Of a stretch of DNA of 64,000 bases, positions 26,654-38,600 are shown piece by piece. The position numbers and the translations under genes were made by a program. The notes under the pieces were generated by a model. It was given only the letters and a program-made list of their open reading frames with translations. It ran no database searches and was not told the DNA's origin. Each line of letters opens with the position of its first letter. Position 1 is the first letter of the stretch. This DNA is from Thalassia testudinum (Eukaryota; Streptophyta; Magnoliopsida; Alismatales; Hydrocharitaceae): NCBI GenBank assembly GCA_037157565.1, contig JAZHRO010000022.1, positions 1,054,001 through 1,118,000 of the forward strand. Direction: 5' to 3'.

Positions 26654-29600
26654 TGAAATGGTCCTAAGGCTGTTGCCTCAATTCACTCAGGCTGTCGCCT
26701 TTTTGTTGCCTCTCGCATCGGGCGATTTTGAGTAGTGTTGCCTTGCTATCGCCTTTCGCATTGACAGCATTGGAAATAAGAATCCGTACTATAGGGAGTC
26801 TCGCCATTGGGGAGTTGTTAAAGTAGCCAATCCCATAGGTTTGAGTGTATCCTTCTACCACCAATCTTGCCTTATAGCGCTTCACAAACCCATCAGGCAA
26901 ATATTTGACGGTGAAGACCCACTTGCATCCTACCATGGTAGCATCAGATGGTAGGTCCACTAGGTTCCAAGTCCCTTATGACAATAGTGATGATATCTCA
27001 TCCTCCATAGCTTTCTGCTACTTCAGATCTCCAAGTGCCAAATGATTGTGTTGCAGGATTCTGTGTACTAAATAGAGTCATGGCAAATTTCCTATATTTC
27101 GAAGACAGACTGACCAAGGACACATACTTAGAGATATGGTGTAGAGTGCATGTTGATAAGTGCACCTCAATGAACTATTATTAAGCCTAAGTTGGTTAGT
27201 CCTTGCATTCTAGGTACATTAATATTCGTGTATGGTTGTAAAATAAATGCATGCTTTAGGATTTAGATTTACATATATTTTCATACATTTCATAATCTGT
27301 ATGTAGATTACTCGTGGAGAATGATCGAAAGAGAGTGGGAGAGAAGAGCTGGAGGAGGGAGAAGGGGGAGGGGTCTCATCGGGATGGAGAGGGAGGAGGG
27401 GAGAGGCGACAAGAGGGCGAGGTGGCCGAGGAAGCTTTCGGTTGGTCGGTGGTAGCAAGAAAGAGGAGGTCGTGTCGGGCCTCGGGCGATCTGCTAGGGG
27501 ATGTCGGTCGGGGAAGCGGTGAGGATGGGAGGGGGAGATGCTTGATGATAATGTCATCATCAGCCATATCTAGTTTTATTTAGTCAATTTCCATCAATAA
27601 ATGCTCCTACATAACCACCAGAGGACCGTAACTCACTGCATAATCCATTCTGAGAGAAATACATGAAAACGACGGTAAAACTGCAGTTTTAATAGTACAT
27701 CTCAATTGCAGTACAATCATTGGTTTTCTCAAGAGTTTACTAAAGGTCAAATGGTCTTAAATGTCCAAAAGGTCCGTAAAGACAAACGGGTTTTCATGTG
27801 TTTCGAGAATTAAATGACTTTTGAAAGCCTAAAAACAAACCCGCTTGATTAACGGGAATTCTGATCAGGATAAAATTCACCTAAACCCTCTAAAATTTAT
27901 AGAAAAATACTCTCTAGGGTTTGGCATCCTTGATCTGATCATCAGAACCCATTTTGACCTAAACAGAGTCTCAGACGGAAAGTTACCCTAATTTGGGTAA
28001 CTGCGCAATTTACCCAATTAAACTTGGTCAAAACCTAAATCCGACTTCACCATCAGATTCCTTGGGTCCAAATTAGGTTTATACCAAAATTTGGACCTAA
28101 TCAAAGATCATTTTGACCAAGTTTGCATTTTGGTCCAGTTAGACTTTCTATCTCATTCAGACCCTTAACTTTTTGAATTCCTTGCAAATAGCCCCCCAAC
28201 TTTGTCCTCTTCACAAAAAGGTCCCTATGCCATTTTTGGAAAGTCCAATCTCCACTGTTGAGTTTCGAGTGAGGTTTTCTCACTCGATTCTCAATCAATC
28301 AATCCCAGATTTGAAACGAATATTCCTTAGGAAATTGCCTTCCAAATGAGCCCATCCAGGGATCATAAATCTCTCTAGAATCCTCGTGCGAACGATTTGA
28401 TTGAATAGGTATCCTACGTCGGCGAGGAGCTCGAAGTTTCCAAGTTTGTTTCCAAGCTTGGAACTCCATCTAGAGCCCTGTAAAAGGACCTCCGTGGCCT
28501 TGCGCATCTTCTCAGCTAGTTTTGAGGCCAAAAACCTCTCCCTAACCCTACCTCTGGCCTCCTCCGACCTAGCTCTGGCGAGCATCCTCCCTCGTCATCC
28601 TACGGCTAAATTGGGAGCGTCTCCTTCCTCCCCGACTTCCTCCGCCTCTCGACGACCACATCAGAGGTGCCTCAGACCCCTTTCTTCGCCGCCGTCTCCC
28701 TCAAGGATGTTCGTCTTCCCCGCGTTCGGCCATCACACCGACGTGGGAACCTCTCCCCCTTTCATCCCTAAACTAGGTTGTTTAGCTTCCTCTACTTCCC
28801 TAATTTTTCCCTCTCTATCTCTCAAAACGACCGCCGACTACACGTCTCCCCCTTCGTCTTCTTCCTCTCCGGCGAAGCTCCGGTGACGCCCAACCACCCC
28901 TCCACTGCACGAACCTCACCGCTACCACCCTCATCGGCATTGCCACGACATCCTCAACAAAAGCCCTCTATCAATTAGGGCATTCACCCTCTCCATCGCT
29001 CCACCGGCCAACCCACTTCCGCAGCATCCTCTCCGTCACCGACAGCCATTCACCGACCTCCACACGCCCTCAAACCACCACCACCGCACTCGTCGTGCTC
29101 CAGTGACCACTCCTGAGCTGTTCTGAAGTGGCCATTAGACCTTGTTCTTGTTTTCAGGCCACAGGTGAAGCCGCCATTGGCGGAGCTTCTTCAAGGAGTT
29201 CCAGGTGGTGTTCTTGCACCTCTGCTCCCAGGCGTCTGCTCCAAGTGACGCGGAATAACTCCAAGGAGGTCTCCAGGACCTCAATTGGAGACCCCGAATG
29301 CAACAACTGCTCCTATTCGGCGAAGGAAGTTCATTGCAGTAGCACGCGACGAAGTACAGGGGACATAGTCCTACATCGGAAAGTACAGACCTCCCCATGT
29401 GACTTAAATTGTTTTTGTGCTTTACCCTGATCGCCTCAGAACACAGGGTAAGGTCCCATACACTCACCCGATAACCGCCTAAGCCTCTCTCACTCCTTGC
29501 TCACCACCCACTGCCGGTGAGCCTGGACCCAGGTACGCACTTGATCCGAATACCCGATTACTCGTTACTGTTGAAGGCTCTGGGAGAGCGGAATCCAAAG

Positions 29601-32600
29601 AGCGAGAGAGAGCACGGGGACAGGGGGTTTTGCTCTCACTGGTAATTGTGAGACAGTCGCAAGAAGAAGCAAGAAAGAAGAGTTTGCAAGCAGAAACAGA
29701 GAGAAGAAAGGCCAAGGCACAAAGAAGAACTGAAGGAAGAGCAGGAAGAGGAAGAGAAGCTACAGACCCAAACCAAGGAAGAAGAGACAGAATCGAAGAA
29801 GAAAAGCGACGAAGAAGAAGCAAAGCAGAAGAGAAAGGAAGAGAAGAGCACTGTAGCATCAGACGTTTAAGATGTCTGATCCTACCATCAGATGTCTGAT
29901 TTAAGCTTCTTAACTTGATTGATATTGTGTATCTCTTTGCTATTATTGTGAGGGGTAATTGGTGATTCAAATCACCATGTTACCCCCATTCTTTTTGCAC
30001 TATTGACATTTGCTTTCATTTGAATATCATTATTTGGGGTTCTAGTATTGCGTATCTTGTGCTTGAATTAAGATCTTCAGATTAATTGTTACTTGCTCCC
30101 AGAGTTCGACCTCGGATTTCTTTTGAGCATAAATTTTAAGTGTTTTAGCGATTTATCGGCTATCCTACAACGTGTTACTTTTAAACACCGATCCAGAGCG
30201 ACAAACAATGCTTCAAGTGTTTAGGCCACGACCATTGGGCTCAGAATTGCCACGAGCCGTGGAGGTGCTGGAGATGTGTGCCTCAAGCACAGAAGCCTAC
30301 GCTGCAGTAGTGGACGTGGTCGTAGAGATGGGAGCCTATCGCCATCGCCGCCGAAGAGGATGCCGCAGGCCGAAGTTGAGGCTCCTTGGTCTGAGGAGGT
30401 GAGGAGCTTGCGGGTGGAGGTTGAGAGCGGTCTAGTAGGGGAGATGCTGGAGGTCTGGACCACACGGGCGGAGGTGGAGAAGGTGCTGAGCCGGGACACT
30501 GTGCGTGAGGGGGTAAGGATTTTGGTTCTAGACGAGAGGAAGATCCTGGCCCTCGGCCTCCCTACTTCGAGGAGGGAGGAGCTCTGCTTCACGGAGGTTG
30601 GATCAGAGTTGAGGTAGAGGTGGAGGTAACCTTGCCCGCACAATGGGGCATCCCAGGAGCACCCACCGGAGAGGTCGTCTTTCGAGATGACCATCGAGGG
30701 GATCCCTTGGTGGCTACGATCTGTGGAGGTGGAGTTGGTGGTGTCTCCATTTGCTCGACTCAAGGAGTGCAAGGTGGTGGGCCTCTCTGAGCATCCATTG
30801 ATGGCAGTGATTGAGCCAAGGGTTGGGACAGAGGTGATGGAGAAGATCTTGTTGTGCCTTGGGGGCTTGGCATGGGTGGTGACATGCTCGCTTCGTGAGA
30901 GACGGCGAGAAGCCCCATTTGTGGGCGGAGCCGTTGCTCCGACGCGGAGGAAGGTGAAGCGGTGATAAGCGGAGTGGAGTAGGCGGTCACTGATGTGGAA
31001 CCAATCCCTGAGAGACCCGTGCGAATCTCGTCTGGGGAGTTGGTGCAATCCATGATTGGGGCGTGCACGTCCTTCGAGAGGCAACTGGAGGTGCCTTTAA
31101 GTCACGAGGGCCTTGCCAAATCTGCAAACCCCTCGCTTTTAAGGCGCAACTGGCACCCACGACCCTTCGCGATCCGGACCTGGGGCAAGTTCGGATCCGG
31201 TTGCTCGATCCACCAAGCCCTCTTTCGTGGACCAAGGTAGGGCCGACCTCAAGAGCCAGCACCTGTTTGGGCTTTCTTCCAGCATGGAGGTTCCTCACCT
31301 CCCCTCGGCTCTGCATGCAAGGCCGAATGAAGGAGAGGCGCTGGAGCACGACAATGCCGGAGAAAGGCAATCCTCGACCCCCATCGATGCGAAAGGCTGA
31401 GTAGGCCCCGCTACGTCCCACTTAAGGTGGGTTGATGATTTGTTGGCGACAGTGACAATGGACATGGCTTCTGTAGGAGAGGCTACCGGTCGACCTTCGA
31501 CCGAGGAGGCAAGGACCAAGGTCTCGCAGATGGTAGCGGAGTTTCCAGACGACTGGACGGATGGTATTTTGCCGCAGCAATGGTCGAGGGGAATCGCCTC
31601 GACGTCCAGTATGGCCGGTCGATTCAGCGATCGAGTGGAGATGCTCCTAACCGGATGGAGGCCACATGTGGTAAACGGAGGTCGAGGTGGTGCTCTCTGA
31701 TATAGGCGGAGATGGAGGTTTCGAAGAACCGGTCGAGGACCAAGAGTGGTGGTTGACGGTCATGGCAGGACGCCCAACCCTCACAACAGGTGACGGTGCT
31801 GGATCAAGGTGATGAAGAGGTGTGTCGGATTGCGGAGGCGTGTGGCTTCCGACCAACTATGAGGGAGGCCCCGAACGTTTCTAGATGAACGAGGTACTCA
31901 CATGGAATGTGTGGGGTTTGAACGACCCATCGAGGAGGGCGTCAATGGGGTATTATAGTCGCTTGTGGAGAGCGGATGTCGTGTTGCTACAGAAAACGAA
32001 GTCTGACTGTGATGTTAGGACGTGCAGGGAGATCAGGGGCTCATGGATGGAGGGGTTTCGGTCTCTTGGCATAGTTGGCCACCCAGGAGGGCAGATTCTA
32101 GGATGGCGAGATGTTTTCTTCATGGAAGATTGCTTCAGAGGAGAGCACGTTATCTCTATGAGACTGGTAAGAAAAGTGGGAGGTGCCAGGGCGACTGCCG
32201 CGGGGGTGTACAGTTCACCAGATACTTAGGCGAGGGGAGTCGTGGGAGGAGCTCACATCGGTGGCCATGGAGTGTCATGGAAGTTGGTGGTGCGTTCTCG
32301 CTCTTGGCGGTGTTATAAAAATTACATTCATTGTATTATATCGCGAAAAGCTATCACTAGTTTATTACAATTTATTACTTGGAATTAAAAGTTTCCCGAG
32401 GTCGAACTAAGGGAACACACGTCATTCTAGAAACATATAGGTTCACAATACTGTTACAAAAATTTAAGAGAGAGAGAGTGAGCAAAAGTTTCTCTTTTTC
32501 TTCTCTTCTTTGTCTTGGCTTCTTCTTCTCTCTTCTTTTCTTTCAGCCGGTTCTTTTCTTTCTCTTTTCCTTCTCTTGCTTCTTCTTCTCCCTTCTCTTA

Positions 32601-35600
32601 CTGTGCCTTCTCTTCTTCAGTCTACCTTCTTCTTTGTTCTTCTCCTTTGCTGCGGTTCTTCTTTTCTCTTCCTTTTCTCTGCTGCTACTTCTTCTTTCTT
32701 CTTTCTTCTGCGTCTTCTTTCTTCAACAGCTCCTTCCTTTTTCTTCTTCCTTCTTTTCTTTTTCTTCTCTTCTTCTCTTCCTTTTCCCTGATCCGAACGT
32801 CTGATTCTTCGAGTCAGATGCCTTATCAGCACTGTTGCTACAGTGCTCCCTCCTCTTCTTTTGTTGTCTTCTTTTCTTCTTCACTTTCTTCTTTCTTCTT
32901 CTCTTTGCTGCGGCTTCTTCACTTCTTTCTTCTTCTTCTTGCGGCCAAGTCTTCGCCGCTTCCCTTCCTTCTGTTCTTCAGCTGCTCCCTGCACACATGC
33001 AAAACCAACCCCTACCCTTTTCCGCATCTCTCTCTCTGAATCTCTCTTTGGTACGCTCTCCCAGAGCCGGGTAATCAGGTCGCACGCCCGGGTCTAGGCG
33101 CACCGGCGTGGGTGTGGTGCGCGAGGAGTGCTCAGGAGTGGGGGTAGTCGGGTCGGGGCACCAGATCCGCGTGATGAGCTCACGGATGAGGCGTTGTGGA
33201 TAGGTGAGGAGGGACCTCACCCCAGTGTATTCGAGGCGAATAGCCTATGTGACTTTTTCAATTTATGTGTGGACACGCACCCACACACTTCCGAGGTGGG
33301 ACTTCGTTTTCGAGCGTCTGCGGAAAGAGGGTTCGTCCAATTGGGGTAGCGGCAGAGGCCTACGACCCCAATTTCGAACCTGTGTGTGCGCAAGCAGGTT
33401 CCACACCTGCTGGTCTTGGGCGCCTGGAGTGTTGCACCCTGGAGCAACGTGCGAAGTAGCTCCAATCCGTGCGTTAATGGCGGTGAGCTGCGCTGTCCCT
33501 GAAACACGCACACGGCCTCGCGGCCTTGTCAAATACCTTGGGTGGCTTCGCCAAAGTGTGGCAAAGGTGCAGAGGTGGTCGGAGTGGTGCGAGGGTGTCT
33601 GTGTGAGTGTGCCCAGGGCACACTGTGTGCGTGAGAGTGGGTGTGTTTGGGGGGTGTTCTGGAGGTGTGGCGTGGTGAATGGGGTGCGGGTTTAGGGTCA
33701 GTGAGGTGTCGCGGTGCTTAAGGGGTAGCTGGCGAGGCGGATGGAGGCGTGGAGCGGTGGAAATGCCTCGCCGAAGGGCGGCCGGAGATGGAGAAGGTGG
33801 TGATGGACAGTGGTGGTCGGTGGGTGGAAACAACAAATTAATAAGGGGGAAATAAAGGAGAGAGTAAGGGGAAGAGTTTTACCTACTTAACTGACGAAAG
33901 GGGAGGAGGCGCTCGGCGCGTGCCTGCCGACGCCGGAGACGAAGATGCCCAGAGGGGGGTAACGGCGACGAGGAGGTCAGGAAGGTGCCAGCTGGTGTGG
34001 CCTGGCACGGGAGGACGAGGCGGAGTGAACTCTGCTGCAAGTATGGCAGCAGAGCGACGAAGGAGAGGAGGAAGGGTCAACGGAGCCTGCGGGTGCTTAA
34101 CCGGAGGAGACGAAGTTGGGGGTTTTCCTTCGGCCAAATCAGGCTTAAGACGACCGGAGAGCCCTGCCGTCCCATTTATAGCAGTTGGCAGGAGGAGAAT
34201 CTCGAGGAGAGATCGTGGAGGGCCTGGTGGAGTTGGCCGGAGATGGAGACCCATTCCTCTCACGCGTTCGCACGAGAGGAGTGGACAATGGTAGGACACG
34301 GGAGGGGGTCCCTACGAAAGAGGACGACGCAGGGAACCCCCCTTTAGTTTCTGAGAGCGACCCCGATACCCTGTGCGGCACCATCCTCCATGCAAGGTCG
34401 TCGGAGGTATGGGCGGCTGCGTGGGATGGCAGAGGGACCGTTCTGTAAAGAACGAAAGAGAAGCTAGGGGGCAAAATGCAAGGGTTCAAAAAGATAAGGG
34501 TCGAAAAGTAATTCAAGAAGATCAATTTGTAAAGTAGGTCAAGATGGCCTTCCCTTAGGTCTAATTTTGGTATAAACCTAATTTGGACCTAAGGAATCTA
34601 ATGGTGAAGTTTGATTTTAGGTTTGACCACGTTTGACTGGTCAATTTGCACAAAAATCCAAATTAGGTCAAATATTGGGTATGATTCTCAATTTAGGTCA
34701 AGACAGGTTCTACTGGCCAAATTGAAGGTTCTAAACCCTAGAAGATGTTTTTCCATGAATTTTAGAGAGTTTATTTGACTTTTATCTTGCCAGGAACTTC
34801 GTGAATTAAAATGGGTTTATTTTTAGGGTTACAGAATGTCATTTAATTCCTAGAAGTTGCTATAACCCTTTTCGGATCAGAACATCCCACTTTCTTTCTT
34901 ATTAAGCCCATTTGACCTATGTTCATACCCTTAGACACCCCGTTTGTGTACTGCATTGGTAAAATTACAGTTTTACCCCGTGTGAATTATTTTATTCTTA
35001 AATTTAGAATTCTCTGATTTAGGCTTTTCCTTAGATTTTGTAGGAGCTTTTGTACACTTATTTAGATCAAAATGTGCTAGTTAGGGTTCATGATGAGGCT
35101 CTCATCAGAAGTCCTTGGCTGCTTGGAGGGGATTTCAACATCACTCTGCAGACGAAGGAGAAACCCGATGGGCGGGGGAGGCAAAATCCCAGATCAAATC
35201 TTTTTGTAGAGTTTGTGGCTATGCATGGCCTCGTCGATTTGATTCTGACATCCTACGCTTATACTTGGAGGAATAACAGTGGTCAAATGTCCAAGATTGA
35301 CAAATTTCTCTCCAACGTGGAGATGACAGAAGCATTCCCCTTGGCGGATGTGTCTCCTTTGAAGAGACCTTTCTTAAATCACACACCTCTTATGTGGCGA
35401 CCTAATGAGGGGACACACTTCGGCACCTATTTTAAATTTGACAGATCATGGCTGATGGAGGAGGGGTTCCATAATTTCATTGAGGAGAAGTGGAGGTCTA
35501 TCGAGGTGAAGGTATAAGCCACATGTCGCCTGGCAAAGAAGCTAAGTGTGCTGCGAGACCACTTGAGAGCATACAGAAGGGAGATTAGGGCATCCAGGTG

Positions 35601-38600
35601 GGGCAAGAAAGAAGAGGCATTTGCAGAAATTACCAGGATTGACAGGCAGGAGGATCAAGACCCTATCTCAGCTGAGGATAGGGAAATCAGGGTGAAGATG
35701 ACAGAGTGGTGCAAGAGGAGGATATGAAAGCAGAGGTGGAGTGGAAAACGATGTCGAGGCAGAAGTGGCTAAAGGAAGGTAACTCCAATACCAGGTTCTT
35801 CCACCAAATGGCCTCTGCCAGGAGGAGGAGAAATTGGATAGAGAAGATGTTGATTCACGGGGAGACCTTTGGTAGGGAGGAGGTGGGACGAGCTGTGGCA
35901 GATTACTTCAGAGTTTTCACAAGGAGGCGCATCAGGAGGTGTTGGAAATGGAGGGGGGGATGTGCGATGTATCACAAAGGATCAAGAAGAGGGCCTCACG
36001 GCTGGCTTCTTATAAGACGAGGTGAGGCAGGAAATTTGGGGTCTAAGTGCGAAGGGGTGCCCTGGCTCAGATGGTTTGCCTATCTTATTCTTCAGGGAGT
36101 TCTGGCCCCTGGCGGGGGCCAATGTGATGCAGGTGATGGAGGAGTTCGCGGCCGAGAATAGAGGTCTTGACAAGCTTAATAGTATTACATGTTCTTGCTT
36201 CCTAAGAAGGAAGGTGCAGAAGCGATCCAAGATTTCCGACCAATTGTGTTGTCGAATGCCGTGTATCTTATAGTTGCTAAGATCCTGGTCAATAGGCTCA
36301 GGGGCCTCCTTGGAGATTTGATCTCCTCCGTTCAGACAGCCTTCGTTCCAGGGAGAGGAATCCTGGATGATTTTGTTATTGATATGGGGGCGTTGGCCTC
36401 TTGGAGGAGGGAGAAGAAACATGCCTTTCTATGGTAGGTCGACTTCAGCAAGGTGTACGACTCGGTGCAGTGGGATTTTCTGTGGGCTTGATGAGGAGGG
36501 GATTTCTCACGATGTGGATCGATTGGATAAAGAGGTGTGTGACAACAATATCCTTTTCAGTCCTGATCAATAGGAACGCTGCGGGAGGTTGGGTGTAGCC
36601 TAGGAGCGGGGTCAGACAGGGCTACCCTCTTACACCCATGCTATTTGTGCTTGCGGCAAATGCCTTGGTGAGGGCAGCACACAGGGCCTGTGCTAGGGGT
36701 CTGATTAGGGGCTTTCTAGCTGGTGAGGACAGGGAGACGGTCCTGCAGTATGTTGATGACACCTTGTTTCTGGTTGAGGGAGCATGTCTAGAGGCTAAAA
36801 GGATGAGAATCCTACTGGAGCTTTTTGGCGAAGCATTATGTCTGCAGATCAATTATCAGAAATCGACCATTGTCCCGATGAACATGTTAGTCGAAGAGGT
36901 AGAGGCAGAGGGTGGTGCGCTGGGGACAAATGTGGGCTCCTTACCGCTGGTGTACCTAGGTCTCCCCATGTCAGATCGACACCACAAGATGTAGGATTGG
37001 GTTCCTCTACTAGAGAGGATGGAAAGGATGTTGGTGGGGTGGTCTTCCAGACTTTTGTCTATAGGAGGGAGGTTGATCCTGGTGGAGGTTGTTTTGGCAT
37101 CCATACCATCGTATTTCCTCTCAGTGTTCAGAGTACCGTGCCAAATTGAGAAGAAGATCTCAGGGCTGATGAGGGATTTTTTCTGGTCTAATGCGACGTC
37201 GACAGGAAAGGAGGCGAGGCTAGTGGCCTGGGAGGTCTGTAGGCTGATATAGGAAGGAGGCCTGGGGGTTAGGGATGTGGGCAAGGTGAATGTCAGCCTC
37301 CTTGCAAAGTGGGTTGCCAGGCTGGTGGGATGGGAGCAGGGCCTCTTTGGTGACATCATGCGGCACTATTACGACCCCTTTCGTGGGGGCCTCTGGAGTC
37401 CCCTCCTCCCTGGGCCTCCCACTTCTTCAAGGGCTTGGCAACGGTGGCAGTAAAGGTATGGGCTTTCTTTTCTCCTACCCTGGGGGAGGGAGATGCCTTC
37501 CGGTTTCGACAGGATGATTGGCAAGGAATTGGCTCTACCCTTAGCAACAGATATCCTCACCTCTTTAGGGGTGTTGTGGACCCATCGGCCACAGTGAGAA
37601 GTTGTTGGGAACTTGGGATGGAGCCTGGTGCCTGACTTTTCGGGGGGGCCTCTCCGATTAGAGGTGCGAGGATCTCTAATAATTACTGCGGGAGCTAGAG
37701 GGTTGGGCACTGGAGGAGGGTGGTGATGCATATTCTTGGGAAGGAGAGTTCTCTGTGGCAAAGGTCTTCCGCAGATTGGGAGATGGCGCGGTTAGCTCGG
37801 ACATTGATTTCTTGAGAGATTGCAGGCTGCTTTGGATGGCGGAGTACCCATTGAAGGTGAAGATCTTGGACTGGTTGGTGAGGGGAAGGATTATGACGGA
37901 ACAGTGGAGAGCAAGATGAGCCCAGACAGACGATTTGAGGTGTCCTCTTTGTGAAGGAGTCAATGAAGACATTCAACACCTCTTTTTCCGATGTCCGTTA
38001 GCGGTGCAGGTTTGGCAGAGGATGGGGATCAACTAGATCGCTCATTGGGAGACGGATAGTTTTTGTTCCTCATTCCACAGAGGAAACACCCACAATGGAT
38101 CACCTTTAGATCTAAGAAGGATAGGGCCAAGGTTTTAGCAGTCTTATGGGGTGTCTAGTTGGGGAGAAATTGGGTGCTTTTTCGAGGGGAGACCCTATGT
38201 TTAAAATTTTGTTTCGTCCATTTCTTCCCTGGTGGTGTTCAAGGGATCTGTATTGTAATATCTAATGTAATTCGATTTTTTGGAATGGAATGAATGTGGG
38301 TGGTTATCATTTGGATAATTGCCTTTTGACTTTTCAAAAAAAATAATTTGCATGTAGATAAATAATTATGTGCATTTATTTTTTTTTTTGTAGGAATTGT
38401 GTGGAGGATTACCAAAATACACCCTCCATTATCAAATGCATTTAAATAAGCACTTAAACTACATTTTAAGACTACTTCCCAACGGGGTTGGATATCCTTG
38501 CAATTCACTTGGGACCACCACAGTCTCTCTCTCCTTTAATGGCTAGTGTACCTCCTCAAAATTCTAGCTCTTGCGTGTGTTCTCTCCTCATATTCTCCCT

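Larger units (their letters stand above)
24391..27148 (-). pseudogene. Copia-3 reverse transcriptase and RNase H remnant
   Basis: Recognisable pieces: [13 protein letters not shown] and [14 protein letters not shown] near 26830-26950, [18 protein letters not shown] and [10 protein letters not shown] near 25590-25738, RNase [15 protein letters not shown] and [19 protein letters not shown] near 24535-24640. The MITEs at 24874 and 26027 split it. Confidence 0.8.
27309..38342 (+). mobile_element. L1-type LINE, apparently full length, with 17-bp TSD
   Basis: Flanked by ATAATCTGTATGTAGAT (27292-27308) and ATAATTTGCATGTAGAT (38343-38359), matching at 15 of 17 positions, with a short A run at the 3' end. 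Without the two nested solo LTRs it is about 5.5 kb, normal for a complete plant L1. It carries ORF1 with zinc knuckles, then APE endonuclease, reverse transcriptase and a C-terminal zinc-binding region. Stops and frameshifts are frequent, and the endonuclease has lost a catalytic Glu. Confidence 0.85.

Noticed and set aside
28401..28978. Ser/Pro-rich ORFs that could pass as a small secreted or nuclear protein
   Set aside because: They lie in solo LTR A and show no conserved motif.
29479..29970. Long open frames on both strands in the GAAGAAG-rich tract
   Set aside because: They arise from purine/pyrimidine bias within solo LTR A, encode low-complexity Ser/Leu or Lys/Glu runs, and have no domain.
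32379..33039. Several Phe/Ser/Leu-rich plus-strand frames resembling membrane proteins
   Set aside because: They come from the CTT/TTC tract of solo LTR B, the inverted counterpart of the purine tract in LTR A; three frames overlap and none has a start context or homology.
33128..34525. Overlapping long ORFs on both strands with Arg/Gly/Pro-rich products
   Set aside because: GC-rich part of solo LTR B; many frames are open by composition and none matches a known protein.
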